A stretch of 64,000 bases of DNA from Zea mays (lineage: Eukaryota > Streptophyta > Magnoliopsida > Poales > Poaceae). A program made the position numbers and the translations under genes. The stretch covers positions 10,244,434-10,308,433 of the forward strand of contig NC_050099.1 in the NCBI RefSeq assembly GCF_902167145.1, written 5' to 3'. The notes beneath the pieces are model-generated. The model was not told the DNA's origin. It saw only the letters and a program-made list of their open reading frames with translations, and ran no database searches. Positions 10,901-23,705 of this stretch are shown piece by piece (position 1 is the stretch's first letter; each line of letters opens with the position of its first letter).

Positions 10901-11921
10901 TTTTCCGAAGCCTTTGCTTTCTGGGTCTGAAGGATGGATCGACATTGAGCGAATGCTCAATAACATCCCTATTAACTCCGCAGAGATCATTGGCTGACCA
11001 TGCAAAAACATCTTTGTTGTTGAACAAAAACCTTATCAAGGTTTTCTCTTGTTCTTCGGATAACTGAGAGCCCAATAGCACCTTCTGCTCTGCTATATCC
11101 TCACATAAGAGCATGGGCTTCGGCTGATCTGCTGAAGCTGCTTTCTCCCTTCTGAATTTGTACTGTTCACAAGCTTCAGCTCCATCTATGTTATGGATTG
11201 CTTTTGAATCAGTCCAGTTTCCTTCGGCCCTTCTGGCAGCTTCCTGGCTTCCATGAATAGTGATGGGTCCTTGATCCGAAGGTATCTTCATGCAAAGATA
11301 GGCAGGGTGAAGAATTGCTTCAAAAGCATTGAGGGTGCCACGACCAATAATTGCATTGTAAGGATATTCCATGTCAACAATGTCAAACACAACTTGCTCA
11401 GTTCTAGTGTTGTTGATGAACCCAAAGGTCACTGACATGGTAATCTTGCCCAGTGCTACAATTTGTCTTCCTCCGAAGCCACAGAGAGGATGGGTAGCAT
11501 CATGAATCTTATCTTCTGGCTCTTGCATTTGTCTGAAGGCCTTAGCAAATATGATGTCAGCTGCACTGCCTGTGTCAACCAAGACATTGTGGACCAGAAA
11601 TCCTTTGATAACACAAGAGATAACCATGGCATCGTTGTGTGGGTAATCCTTGAGCTGAAGGTCCTCTTGGGAGAAGGTAATAGGAATGTGAGACCATCTT
11701 GACTTGATGAAGGGTCCTTGCACCCCAACATGCTGTACCCTTCTCTGTGCTTCCTTCTTTTGTTTCTTGTTAGCTGGCTCTGAGGACGAACCACCTGTGA
11801 TTGGGAGCACCAGCTTCGGGTCCGAAGCAGCTCCAGCTTGATCGTTGAACGAAGCCATCAGCTCGAAAAGTGGAAGTGAGTTCACCGGAGGTGGGCGCCA
11901 ATGTTGGAGACTCGTTCTCAA
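7905..11921 (-). CDS. pol polyprotein: protease, RT, two RNase H regions, integrase (one in-frame stop)
   Basis: Reading minus, the frame is open from the LTR edge (ATG 11921; a more likely start is ATG 11858) to a stop at 7905, broken only by TAG at 10433-10431. Copy 3 has a sense codon there. Order: a short gag-like tail, aspartic protease (VLVDTGSAADIIFA), reverse transcriptase (WRMCIDFTDLNKACPKDEF, YVDDIIVKS), an RT-linked RNase H, a second archaeal-type RNase H (FCDGSWG, NNIAEYEA, LKTDSQV, HADLLAKS), then integrase with an HHCC finger (CEGCQKC) and D-D-E residues (GLDLLGPL, TVDNGTQF, ESNGLVERAN). The double RNase H is typical of the Tat lineage. No chromodomain at the C-terminus. Complete gag is absent. 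Confidence 0.9.
11891..11901 (-). other. Primer binding site, copy 2
   Basis: On the minus strand TTGGCGCCCAC directly follows the 5' LTR; the TGG matches a tRNA 3'-CCA end. Copy 3 has TTGGTGCCCAC at the same place. I do not identify the tRNA; it is not the initiator-Met site used by the other elements here. Confidence 0.6.
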
Positions 11922-12487
11922 GTGCTATGAATTAAGAACAAGGCAACATAAAATGTTAAATGTCAACGTCCTTCGTCCATGAAACATTATTCCCTTGAGG
12001 ATAATGGGTCTTGGACGAAGGTTGATGAGAGTAAAATTACGAAGTTTAGATCTTCGTACTAAGATTTCAATAGATATTGCAAGATGACATAAAATAAAAG
12101 GTACAAAAGAGATAAACAAGTCATAGACGAATTATATTATATTTTCTTAATATATCCAATCATTGAATACAATAATACCTCTGCCTTGACAAAAGGTTGA
12201 ATTCCAGAGTATGCGGTTGCAGTTACCAGAATCCGTGAACCGTAAGGGAATACTGTTCACTATTTATAGGCACAGGGTGCAGCCTGTGAGGGATTACAAG
12301 TATGCCCCTTATAAAAGTTTATAACATTGACTCAGACCTTTATGGACTAAAATGTCATTCTATCTTTAAGTCGGTTTGTAATATCGAAGCTTCATGAAGA
12401 GGGACCTTCGGCCATCTTATACAAACAGCTTCAGCCGAAGGCCGCTTCTTCCTAGAAGACCTTCGGCGACGAAGCACAGGCCCAACA
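11902..12487 (-). repeat. 5' LTR of Gypsy copy 2
   Basis: 586 bp with the same termini as 3139-3724. It holds the element promoter (TATA in reverse complement at 12261-12270). The pol frame is open into its last 20 bases. Confidence 0.9.
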
Positions 12488-12492
12488 TGACT

Positions 12493-12748
12493 GCATAGAG
12501 AGGGGTAAAACAGTAGAGTTAACAAAGGTAAATGTTTACTTTTTGCAACTTATATGGTCATGATTTGATCATTCTTGTACAACATACATTATGCTTTCAA
12601 ATAAACTTCTTTCAAGCTGGGCGAGCGAAGGACTCATGAATAATGCAGGATCATCTAGTCTTGACCTTGTTAGCTTGAAATGTTGTCGAAACCTTCTTCC
12701 AGCACCTTGTGGTGATGAGCGTCGATATGATCACCCATGAACTGCTGG
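12493..12748. other. Helitron interior, no gene recognised
   Basis: Continuation of the Helitron after Gypsy copy 2. No coding sequence or known repeat. It flanks the MSH5-like exons on their 3' side, so captured downstream gene sequence is possible, but nothing proves it. Confidence 0.4.
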
Positions 12749-13863
12749 AATCGATGAAATATGCCCAGAAGTAGAATGGACTCGCCCAAAAATTGAATTA
12801 GAAGGGAAATAGTTCCTAGAAGAAGCTGTTCAGGTCACCTTTTTGTGTATCGAAGGCCATCAGTTTAGTCTCTGCATCCTGGAATTTAACAAAGATTATT
12901 ACATTCAGTTAAAACATATTTTCCACTAGTGTATATGTAACATCAGAATAGATATTCTTTGTTGTTAAATATCATTGCACACCAAGTCATGCACCTGGTA
13001 CTACTCTTGTCTGTTGCTGTTAATTTCACTGATCACATGCCTCGTAGGTTTTTTGGAATGAATATCCCTCAAAACAATGTCAGCTCTCTGGATGACTTCA
13101 ATTGGAACATCTTCTAACAGGCAAACATGAGGACCATCCACGTGACAGTGTGACTTATTTGAGTTGATCCTTTCCAACAAACATCCAAGATGAATGCATA
13201 AAGGAACCATGTTGTTAAGACTAAATTAGATAGCAGCAAAGAAAATGACTAATATCAAATATCTATTGAGAGTGATGGCAATCCTTAATAGATATTAAAC
13301 AGACCAGTAACTAGACATAAACTATGTTGATCATCTAGACGCAATTATCAAGTAGAAGCCTTATGATACATGGTTAAGGAATATGATGGAAGCATCATCA
13401 TACCTTGACCCTTGACTGAAGGGACACTAGTGAAAGCCAACATAATTAGGAAGCTAGATGGGATCCTCGCCAATATTAGTCACTGTCAAGGAAGCATACA
13501 ATTCAAATGCTAGATTTTACATATGCAAGCAGAGTTGTAAAAGTGTCATGGTCACAGACAAAAATACTTAGTTGAGGAGGCAAACTACAAAGCAGAAGAG
13601 CTAAATCCAGTTACCTAAATGAGACAGTTATGCGATTATTTCATTTTGTCCGAAAACCACAAATTAAAATCGTTTAATGCATCTACAACAACAAACCTTT
13701 TATTTCCATAGCACAATTTTAGTTTGTTTAACAATCTAGTTTTGTCACAGATTATATGTTTTACGTTTTCATAAAGCGCTCTGGTTTTAAGAACTAAAAG
13801 AAGATGAACCCCCTACACTTGAATAGAGTATATGTTTCTAAACACTATTCAAAGCATGATTGA
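12749..13863. repeat. Helitron internal tandem duplication, copy A (about 1.1 kb)
   Basis: Begins aatcgatgaaatatgc and ends tcaaagcatgattga. The whole unit is repeated directly downstream as copy B. It includes the MSH5-like exon pair at 12816-13129. Confidence 0.85.
12816..13129 (-). pseudogene. Captured MutS-homologue fragment (MSH5-like C-terminus), copy A
   Basis: Two exons on the minus strand, the Helitron's own orientation. Exon 13129-12995 reads HVCLLEDVPIEVIQRADIVL then DIHSKKPTRHVISE, resembling the end of the MutS ATPase domain (HC..LAGVP.EV..RA..VL). Exon 12878-12816 reads DAETKLMAFDTQKGDLNSFF, resembling the MSH5 C-terminal tail. They are joined by a GT-AG intron (12994-12879). 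A TAG lies two codons before the donor, where copy B has CAG, and another stop follows the final FF. Family assignment is from memory of MutS motifs; MSH5 specifically is my best inference. Confidence 0.5.
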
Positions 13864-13930
13864 AATCGATGAAATATGCGCAGAAGTAGAATGGACTCAC
13901 CCAAAAATTGAATTAGAAGGGAAATAGTTC

Positions 13931-14244
13931 CTAGAAGAAGCCGTTCAGGTCACCTTTTTGTGTGTCGAAGGCCATCGGTTTAGTCTCTGCATCCTGAAAT
14001 TTAACAAAGGTTATTACATGAAGTTAAAACATATTTTCCACCAGTGTATATGTAACATCAGAATAGATATTCTTTGTCGTTAAATATCATTGCACACCAA
14101 ATCATGCACCTGGTACTGCTCTTGTCTGTTGCTGTTAATTTCACTGATCACACGCCTCGTAGGTTTTTTGGAATGAATGTCCTCCAAAACAATGTCAGCT
14201 CTCTAGATGACTTCAATTGGAACACCTTCTAACAGGCAAACATG
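13931..14244 (-). pseudogene. Captured MutS-homologue fragment (MSH5-like C-terminus), copy B
   Basis: Same two exons as copy A: 14244-14110 and 13993-13931, with a clean acceptor (aaatttcag|gatg). Here the codon before YQ is CAG, so the exon is open to the donor. The second exon keeps KGDLNGFF and then has TAG. No start codon, no ATPase core and no promoter were captured, so it cannot encode a working MutS protein. Confidence 0.5.
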
Positions 14245-14571
14245 AGGACCATATTTAAACAGGGAAACATGAGGACCATCCACATGACAGTGTGACTTAT
14301 TTGAGTTGATCCTTTCCAACAGACATCCAAGACGAATGCATAAAGGAACCATGATGTTAAGACTAAAATAGATAGTAGCAAAGGAAATGACTACTATCAA
14401 ATACCTATTGAGAGTGATGGCAATCCTTAATAGATATTAAACAGACCAGTAACTGGACATAAACTATATCAGTTGTCCAGACGCAATTATCAAGTAGAAG
14501 CCTTATGATACATGGTTAAGGAATATGATGGAAGCATCATCATACCTTACCCCTTGACTGAAGGGACAATG

Positions 14572-17058
14572 TGTAACACTCCAGGTTCCACAAACAACCC
14601 GGTATGCTACTGTACTACACTTCCGACGTCCATATATAAAATTTCGGCAGCATCCCCTTTGCAAGATTGCATAAAAGAGGGAGCAACAGAGTATAAACAT
14701 ATATCATGACTAAAACATACTAAGTATTATTACTCGGCTAGCAAGGAAAGATAAACATACGACCTGAACTGAATTAACCAGTGTGCACGACCATATAAAA
14801 AAAACAAACTTCCTTTGACAATAAGTTTCTATTTAAATCATGGCTGCGCCTGGGCAGTTTGTGAGAGTGAAAGTGGACGTGCTGCTACTCCCCTCATTCC
14901 CAACATGTATCAAGTACCTGCATTGAGTAATGCAAGAGTGAGATGACACATCTCAGCAAGTAAAATAATATCAAACAGTTTAACCACATAAGAACATTGT
15001 TTTACCACCACTTAATTCCACAACCTTCTTATTACGAAGGTGCAGCACGTATACAACGTACAACGCACCTAGTTACCACACCTCGCAGGTAGAAACCACA
15101 ATAGTAACATAGTAATGTCACACTTCATATATTCCTCATGAGTGCAAATGTCTGCAAATGCAAGGATGACTTCTGCCTTCATACCTCTAAGGATATGAAG
15201 CCGCATCGTACCCCTCCTCGGGCAACGTACGATGCTAAAAATGTACCGGTACGGTCGGACCATAAGATCACGACATAACTTCAAAATGCAAGATGGATGA
15301 TGCGATGTGCATGTCATGCCTACAACACTTCATATAACATGATTCAAAAAGACACTTCAACTTCATCCAGATGGGAATCAACCACATATATCATTACCAA
15401 ATTATGATCATCCACAATATTAGACAATTGAGAATTAATACTTCCAAACAAATAAACTTCATCATAGAATTCAATGATTAACATAATTAAAACTTATGCA
15501 TACTCAATGACAGGGAATAGGATGCAAACCAAACGGTAGCAACCACCACTGTATTTACTTGCCTTTACCGAAAGTTCAGGCAAATCCCAAGTACGATCCG
15601 GAAGCCCACCACCTGTTTTTGACACCCAACTTAGTACACCAATTTCACATAATCAGGCTCATAAGCGACGCCGTACCTACGCACAAACTCAAACCCCGCC
15701 GCGGGTTACATCTCTCCCTACACCCACCAAACTGCAGCGGCGCTGCTTAATAATTTCATAACTTTAAAATTATGACAGCAGTGGTAACAAAAAAAACTCC
15801 AGAGGCATCTACATAAGATTCCCCACAAGTTTTGTATACAATTTACAATTAAATTCCAATATCTAATTAGCCCAAAACAGTCCACAAGATGAACCCTGTA
15901 ATCTGTTTTTCTTTGTCTTTTGGACAGCGACATACCCAGATTCAAACAACGATATCTTTTAAAATATAATTCCAAATCAAGCGCATAAGTACTCATTGGA
16001 AAGATAAGACAAATCCCTACATGATTACCATACTGGTTAACACTAATTACACACGAAAAATTCTCAGAAACTGCTAATACCACTGCTGTTCACCCACCTG
16101 AAAAATCTGTTTTTTTGGACAGCAACATAATTGGATTCAAACAACGATATCTCCTGAATTATAACTCCGAATCGAGCACATAAGTACTTGTTGGAAAGAT
16201 AACATAAAGCCCTACATGATTCTCATACTGATTAACACTAATTTCTCCCGAAAAATCCCCAGAAACTGCTAATACTGCTGCTGTTCATCCCCCTGAAAAA
16301 TCTGTTTTTTTGACAGCCACATACCCGGATTCAAACGGTGATATCTTTCAATTTATAACTCCAAATTGAGCGCATAAATACTCGTTGGAAAGGTAAGGTA
16401 AAGTTCTACATGATCCCCAAACTGATTTCCCTTAATTCCTCACGAAAAAACACAGAAACTGCTAGACTACTGCTGTTCACCCACCACCTAAAATTCTGGA
16501 CAACCCCCCTCTACCCCAATCGCAAACGCAACCTCTAATCAATTAAATTGCAGCGCAAATGAACAAGGGATGAACACAAAAATCACCTTGGATTCTCCCC
16601 CTTTCCTTCCTCCCTTCTTCCCTCCACCAAAACGATTGAAGACTCGCACCACGACGACGATGATCCGAGCGGCAAGGATTGGCACCTTGGGAGGAGGGGA
16701 TTGAGAGGGGGGGCGGCTAGGGTTTGGTGGCTGCAAGAATTGAGAGAGGAGGAGATGGGCAGGGGGGCGGCGGCCAAGGGGGAAGAGAAGTGGGGGGGGC
16801 GGCTGCACATGGGGGGAGGGGGTTAGGAGGGAGGCGGCTAGGGTTTGGGAGGGTTAATGGGCCGAAACTCCAATTGCGGCCCAACTAACCCACGCGACAG
16901 CTCCCGACCGCAATGCAAGCGTCAAACCAAATAAATTCTACTGCCCTAGTTGTGAATGTTTTCCACAAAATCCCAAATCCCCAAAACAACAACCGGATGA
17001 GGAAAAAAAACAAAAAGAACAACCCCCAACTTCTCTTCTTTGCAAACCGGGTATCACA
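14572..17058 (-). repeat. 3' LTR of non-coding retrotransposon
   Basis: 2,487 bp. It contains several diverged direct repeats of about 180-200 bp (15890-16480), each with a block like 'ctgctgttcaccc...ggacagc.acat...gattcaaac', and a G-rich end (16680-16850). Small ORFs here recur in the other LTR only because the LTRs are copies. Confidence 0.85.
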
Positions 17059-17093
17059 CTCTACCCCTCTTAAAGAGAATTCGACCTCGAATT
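17059..17093 (-). other. Polypurine tract and adjacent palindrome of non-coding element
   Basis: On the minus strand a tract ending TCTTTAAGAGGGGTAGAG abuts the 3' LTR. Next to it is the near-palindrome gaattcgacctcgaattc (17079-17096 region), comparable with boxes beside the tracts at 41350-41370 and 58519-58540. Confidence 0.6.
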
Positions 17094-20000
17094 CTGACGC
17101 TTCTATCGGAACAACAAAAGAAAGGTTAATGAATCAACAAAACTCACACATAAAGAAAAGTTCGAGTGCTTCTGCCGTATCAGCTCCTCAAGCTCCTAGG
17201 ATTCTAAGATACGCAGCAGACGACACTCTAGAGTCTGCTCTTGCTACACAGGAATCGGCTCTAGCTCGATTTGATGGTCTGGATACCGCAAATACTTCCT
17301 CAACAAAAAGACATGGAATACTTGGTGTACTCTGATCACAGATTCCGACAATTACATGTGCTAAGCCCAGCTGCCAACTCGGCCAAGATAGCAGACGGTC
17401 CTATATACCTCGGACCAAGCATTCCTGACACCAAATCAATCATTGACATATGCAAGTACTTCAAGAAATGTATATATGAATGCAAGGCATATAATGTTCC
17501 TATAGGCTAAACCAAACTTAGCCACACAAGAGCAACTTCAAGAGAGCAACTTAATGCTTGCATATTTCTAGATAGCAGCACAGCGGTTAATTGTTTTGCT
17601 CCTAACTCACAAAAATATGCATCTAAAATTAGTAAACTAGGACTTTATGGAAAACTTATAAAGTCCACTATACCCTTGGTATTATCATCACAACAAGATT
17701 TGACACTTAGAAAGGTCAAACAGTGCTAAACGTAAATTCTGTCCAGACTTGGACATAATTCAACTACTCAATTCAAAAATCCATAATTGGAGTCTCAATC
17801 ATCCAATTCAAGTGCTCCCAGACTTTTTAGAAAGCTAGTAGAATTGTCTATAATTCATTTATAAACATATCAAGTTAATTCAATGCATATTAAGGTCAAA
17901 AGACACGAGAAAGGCTCTGCTGTCCAAATTTGGACAGATTCAGAGATCACACTTAAAACAGCTGTAACTTAACTTATAGATCTCCAAAAAAAAATTAGTC
18001 CAAAATTTGTTGTAACGATTAAGAAAAGTACTACAACTTATTTATAATTTATAATAAGTTATTCGAAGTTTAAATTGGGCAAACAAGGTCAGCATCGAAA
18101 TCTGTATAGAATCTGCACAGATTTCAAGACTGGACTTGAGAAAATCATAACTCCCAAACTACTAGACCTATGGTCATGAAATTTTTACACAAGTAAGATA
18201 AATAAGTTGGCTACAACTTTTATATATAACATCTCTACAGAAAAGATGGTTTACTTCACTGAACTAGCTGCATAACTAAAACTGGTCATGCAGTCCCAAT
18301 AGCAAGCAATAGATTTTATCAGGTTCATTACTCTTCTAAGATTAAGCGTTCATTGAAAGACTAATAACTTTAGGTTCTTCATTACGAGACACCTAGAACA
18401 AATATAAGTATAGAAGCAATATGATAACCTTTTAAATCATTTAAGCCTAATCTGACATCATGCAAACAAGAATCAATTTAAGCATGTTATGTCTGCCCAC
18501 ATATTCATCCAAGCACATTCTATACATGATATCATAACTCCCTGCAGCTAACAAAATTTTGCAAATATAAACTCACTGAAAAGATTATAACATTCCCTAG
18601 AACTTTTATTATAATGAGTGTCTCGGAATTGGTTTCCAAACCGATAAAACAATGCAACTCTTTTGTTTCAAAACTGATAAGATTGAAACAATGGACAACT
18701 AAAATTCAAAAACCTATAACTCCTGCTATACTCAACTTAAACTACAACGAACACGCGTTGGAAAAGTTTTGAAAATTGTCCACGACTTTTGCAATAAAGT
18801 TGCACCCAAATTTATCCTTATAGCCCACAACTCTGCATGACCTACAGCTAAACTCAGCCTGAGATACTGCACATTAGAGATTCGACTTATATCCGGGCAA
18901 CCACCTCTCCAAATCTATTTAACAGAAAGTTACAAGTAAATACCCATTAAAAAGGTACTGAAAATACCTACAAGTTTTGCTTAAAGAGAATTCGCAAATT
19001 TGTGCTCTGCAACTATCAAAACGCGGTCGATTTATTGGTGATTATAACGACGCCTAAAGTTTAGACACAACAGTGCAACAACTTCAGAGCAACCTAACTC
19101 CAATTATATGCAATGAGAATTAGAAACCCATACTCTTTGAAAAGATCATGAAATTACTAAAACTTTCATAATCCACAAAGACCAAATTATACCGTCTTCA
19201 ATGTCTACTCTTCCGTACAAAATTAAAGACTCACTCTGCTAGAGACACCAACAAAGATGTTTTAAGAAACCCATATCTCTCAAATGTTTAGACCAAACAT
19301 GGTGATTAAGCATCCTATGGGAAGATGCAGAAACATACTACAAAACATTCTAGATAAGTGAGCCTGATTCAGCCTCCAACTAATTTAAAATGCCTCCCGA
19401 AACCAAACAACACATTATCAACAATAAAAAAAACAATATAAAATGAAACCCAAGTCATTGGCAGGTGCCATCAACACTAGGATTTTCCACTACCAAACTG
19501 GGATGCAACTCCACAAAGTCTTTAAATAACACTCTACCAAATAGATTAGAACACTAAGCACAACAATCAATGAATTCAACAACCGCGTTGGTTAATGCCA
19601 CTAAGGTCAAACATCCATGTACCGACAATGTATGAAACACCTGACATACCCGTCTCCAGCTCTATAAAACATGGTTGTTATTACACTAGAATCCAACTAC
19701 TAGAAATCTCCAAAACTATTCTGTTGACGTGAAGCAAATGGTGCTCATGTCATATAACATCTTTTCCCCCTCTCAAAAGAGATAAAATTTGCAATACTCA
19801 TAAAGCAATGGAGGGATAACAACAAGAAAAAACTAATGTACTTCTTGACATAGACTCATGCAAAAGCTTCATAAATATTACTTTCAACACTAAAATAATA
19901 ACACGATACTATGCTCAACAGGAGTAATTGGACTTCAATAAGATAATCCACCTAACCCAACTAGTTTGATTAACCTCACATACAACAATACCTCCTATTA

Positions 20001-21198
20001 TTGCACTTGAACAATTTGTACCTAGTGATGTCATAGGATGAATTCAAAGTAGTAGACATACATGATCTATCAAACCATCATTCATATAATAAAAATCTCC
20101 ATCTAATGCAACAACCACATCATTATAGAGATAGATGACTAACAAACATAAGCAACTTCCAGTTAAACATTGACTTTGTTTAAGATAAAGCGGCCCAAAT
20201 AATAATTCCACAAGCATGCATAGAGAACTGATCATATAAAAAAAACTACCATGTATCATCGGTGATTAAAAACAATATAAAACGGGTTGTCCATATTGTC
20301 CACATGACTAGCCTCCAACAAATAGAAATTATGCATAACCTTTTTGGCTATAGAAACAAACCATAGAAGGAAAACATGCATGCCTCTTCAACTATAATAT
20401 AGACATAAAATCCACTTGAAATCACCCTATTTATTATTAAAGATAAGGTTGCACACAATAAGAAAACCTATCATGTAAACATGGTTGGACTTATCTACCC
20501 ACGTCATCTTGCAAATTCACTTGAGTTCTTCTAGTCTCAAGATTTCATAGACAGTACAACATTGCCTTTGCTCTATGGAGACAAACCTATTGTACTCTAA
20601 GATCAAGTTGGCAAGTAGCCACACTAGCCAAAAAAAAGTGAGGTGTAAAGCACTGCACCCATGGAAATATTACATTGATAAGTTGGGTTGTAACCCAACA
20701 GTCAATCCAACTCAACAACACCATAAAACTTCATTGTATAGTGTTTTCACACTACACCAAGTCGGATTAGATCCTCTATACACAAGCTCAATAAACAATC
20801 GGTCCTACAAGTACTAGAACCCAAGAATCCTTTTGAGAAAAAAACATCCACAGTCAAGCATATAGAAATATATGATGGTAATAGCTCAGAGATTAGTAAA
20901 CATTGCATCCCAAAAAACATCATGACGATATGTATATAAAACAAGTACATTAGTAGCTTCACTCGCATAATAATTTCAATATCAACCACATCAAGAAACC
21001 AATATTAAATAGAAGTAACATTTCATATCAAGCATTACGTCGTTAACGACATACCTCATCAAACCATAAAGGGGTTTGGAGTAAGGAAATTCTAGTCATC
21101 TATACAATAAAATACTAATATGAAAGATATATGAACTCATACCCTTCCTATATGTGCAAGTGTGTCAAATTTATCTTCAAATTGCGTAGAATCTAAAG
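17094..21198. other. Interior of non-coding retrotransposon, no genes
   Basis: AT-rich sequence with dense stops in all frames. No zinc knuckle, protease, RT or integrase motif and no homology to other parts of the window that I can see. Confidence 0.75.
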
Positions 21199-21215
21199 CC
21201 TATCCTTTGATACCA
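21199..21215 (-). other. Primer binding site of non-coding element
   Basis: On the minus strand TGGTATCAAAGGATAGG lies two bases inside the 5' LTR; it matches the TGGTATCA core of plant initiator-Met tRNA sites. Confidence 0.75.
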
Positions 21216-21217
21216 AC

Positions 21218-23705
21218 TGTAACACTCCAGGTTCCACAAACAACCCGGTATGCTACTGTACTACACTTCCGACGTCCATATATAAAATTTCGGCAGCATC
21301 CCCTTTGCAAGATTGCATAAAAGAGGGAGCAACAGAGTATAAACATATATCATGACTAAAACATACTAAGTATTATTACTCGGCTAGCAAGGAAAGATAA
21401 ACATACGACCTGAACTGAATTAACCAGTGTGCACGACCATATAAAAAAAACAAACTTCCTTTGACAATAAGTTTCTAATTAAATCATGGCTGCGCCTGGG
21501 CAGCGTTTGTGAGAGTGAAAGTGGACGTGCTGCTACTCCCCTCATTCCCAACATGTATCAAGTACCTGCATTGAGTAATGCAAGAGTGAGATGACACATC
21601 TCAGCAAGTAAAATAATATCAAACAGTTTAACCACATAAGAACATTGTTTTACCACCACTTAATTCCACAACCTTCTTATTACGAAGGTGCAGCACGTAT
21701 ACAACGTACAACGCACCTAGTTACCACACCTCGCAGGTAGAAACCACAATAGTAACATAGTAATGTCACACTTCATATATTCCTCATGAGTGCAAATGTC
21801 TGCAAATGCAAGGATGACTTCTGCCTTCATACCTCTAAGGATATGAAGCCGCATCGTACCCCTCCTCGGGCAACGTACGATGCTAAAAATGTACCGGTAC
21901 GGTCGGACCATAAGATCACGACATAACTTCAAAATGCAAGATGGATGATGCGATGTGCATGTCATGCCTACAACACTTCATATAACATGATTCAAAAAGA
22001 CACTTCAACTTTATCCAGATGGGAATCAACCACATATATCATTACCAAATTATGATCATCCACAATATTAGACAATTGAGAATTAATACTTCCAAACAAA
22101 TAAACTTCATCATAGAATTCAATGATTAACATAATTAAAACTTATGCATACTCAATGACAGGGAATAGGATGCAAACCAAACGGTAGCAACCACCACTGT
22201 ATTTACTTGCCTTTACCGAAAGTTCGGGCAAATCCCAAGTACGATCCGGAAGCCCACCACCTGTTTTTGACACCCAACTTAGTACACCAATTTCACATAA
22301 TCAGGCTCATAAGCGACGCCGTACCTACGCACAAACTCAAACCCCGCCGCGGGTTACATCTCTCCCTACACCCACCAAACTGCAGCGGCGCTGCTTAATA
22401 ATTTCATAACTTTAAAATTATGACAGCAGTGGTAACAAAAAAAAACTCCAGAGGCATCTACATAAAATTCCCCACAAGTTTTGTATACAATTTACAATTA
22501 AATTCCAATATCTAATTAGCCCAAAACAGTCCACAAGATGAACCCTGTAATCTGTTTTTCTTTGTCTTTTGGACAGCGACATACCCAGATTCAAACAACG
22601 ATATCTTTTAAAATATAATTCCAAATCAAGCGCATAAGTACTCATTGGAAAGATAAGACAAATCCCTACATGATTACCATACTGGTTAACACTAATTACA
22701 CACGAAAAATTCTCAGAAACTGCTAATACCACTGCTGTTCACCCACCTGAAAAATCTGTTTTTTTGGACAGCAACATAATTGGATTCAAACAACGATATC
22801 TCCTGAATTATAACTCCGAATCGAGCACATAAGTACTTGTTGGAAAGATAACATAAAGCCCTACATGATTCTCATACTGATTAACACTAATTACTCCCGA
22901 AAAATCCCCAGAAACTGCTAATACTACTGCTGTTCATCCCCCTGAAAAATCTGTTTTTTTGACAGCCACATACCCGGATTCAAACGGTGATAACTTTCAA
23001 TTTATAGCTCCAAATTGAGCGCATAAATACTCGTTGGAAAGGTAAGGTAAAGTTCTACATGATCCCCAAACTGATTTCCCTTAATTCCTCACGAAAAAAC
23101 ACAGAAACTGCTAGACTACTGCTGTTCACCCACCACCTAAAATTCTGGACAGCCCCCCTCTACCCCAATCGCAAACGCAACCTCTAATCCATTAAATTGC
23201 AGCGCAAATGAACAAGGGATAAACACAAAAATCACCTTGGATTCTCCCCCTTTCCTTCCTCCCTTCTTCCCTCCACCAGAACGATTGAAGACTCGCACCA
23301 CAACGACGATGATCCGAGCGGCAGGGATTGGCACCTTGGGAGGAGGGGATTGAGAGGGGGGGCGGCTAGGGTTTGGTGGCTGCAAGAATTGAGAGAGGAG
23401 GAGATGGGCAGGGGGCGGCGGCCAAGGGGGAAGAGAAGTGGGGGGGCGGCTGCACATGGGGAGAGGGGGTTAGGAGGGAGGCGGCTAGGGTTTGGGAGGG
23501 TTAATGGGCCGAAACTCCAATTGCGGCCCAACTAACCCACGCGACAGCTCCCGACCGCAATGCAAGCGTCAAACCAAATAAATTCTACTGCCCTAGTTGT
23601 GAATGTTTTCCACAAAATCCCAAATCCCCAAAACAACAACCGGATGAGGAAAAAAAACAAAAAGAACAACCCCCAACTTCTCTTCTTTGCAAACCGGGTA
23701 TCACA
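21218..23705 (-). repeat. 5' LTR of non-coding retrotransposon
   Basis: 2,488 bp, near-identical to 14572-17058. Differences include a 2-bp indel near 21503 and homopolymer length changes in the G-rich end. Confidence 0.85.

Larger units (their letters stand above)
3139..12487 (-). mobile_element. Complete Tat-lineage Gypsy retrotransposon without gag, copy 2
   Basis: Bounded by two 586-bp LTRs (3139-3724 and 11902-12487) and a perfect TGACT duplication (3134-3138, 12488-12492). In element orientation (minus) the order is 5' LTR, PBS, protease-RT-RNase H-integrase, a non-coding stretch with an 80-bp tandem repeat, an antisense gene on the plus strand, polypurine tract, 3' LTR. There is no gag: the PBS is followed within about 45 bp by the ORF that becomes the protease. 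The LTRs differ at 3 of 586 positions by my count, so the insertion is young. Confidence 0.88.
14572..23705 (-). mobile_element. Non-coding LTR retrotransposon (non-autonomous)
   Basis: Two 2.49-kb LTRs (TGTAACACTCC...GGGTATCACA), an initiator-Met-type PBS next to the right LTR and a polypurine tract next to the left one, flanked by CAATG duplications (14567-14571 and 23706-23710). The 4.16-kb interior has no gag or pol. By hand the LTRs differ at roughly 15 substitutions in 2,487 bp, so it moved recently and must have been mobilised by proteins from another element. The PBS and a palindrome beside the polypurine tract resemble those of the Tekay-like elements here. Confidence 0.85.

Noticed and set aside
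10663..11067. 134-aa ORF antisense to RT, with a similar ORF at 62534-62938 in copy 3
   Set aside because: It appears in both copies only because the RT on the other strand is conserved; the protein has no features of its own.
15069..15317. 82-aa ORF repeated at 21717-21965
   Set aside because: Identical only because both lie in LTRs of one recent element; no domain.
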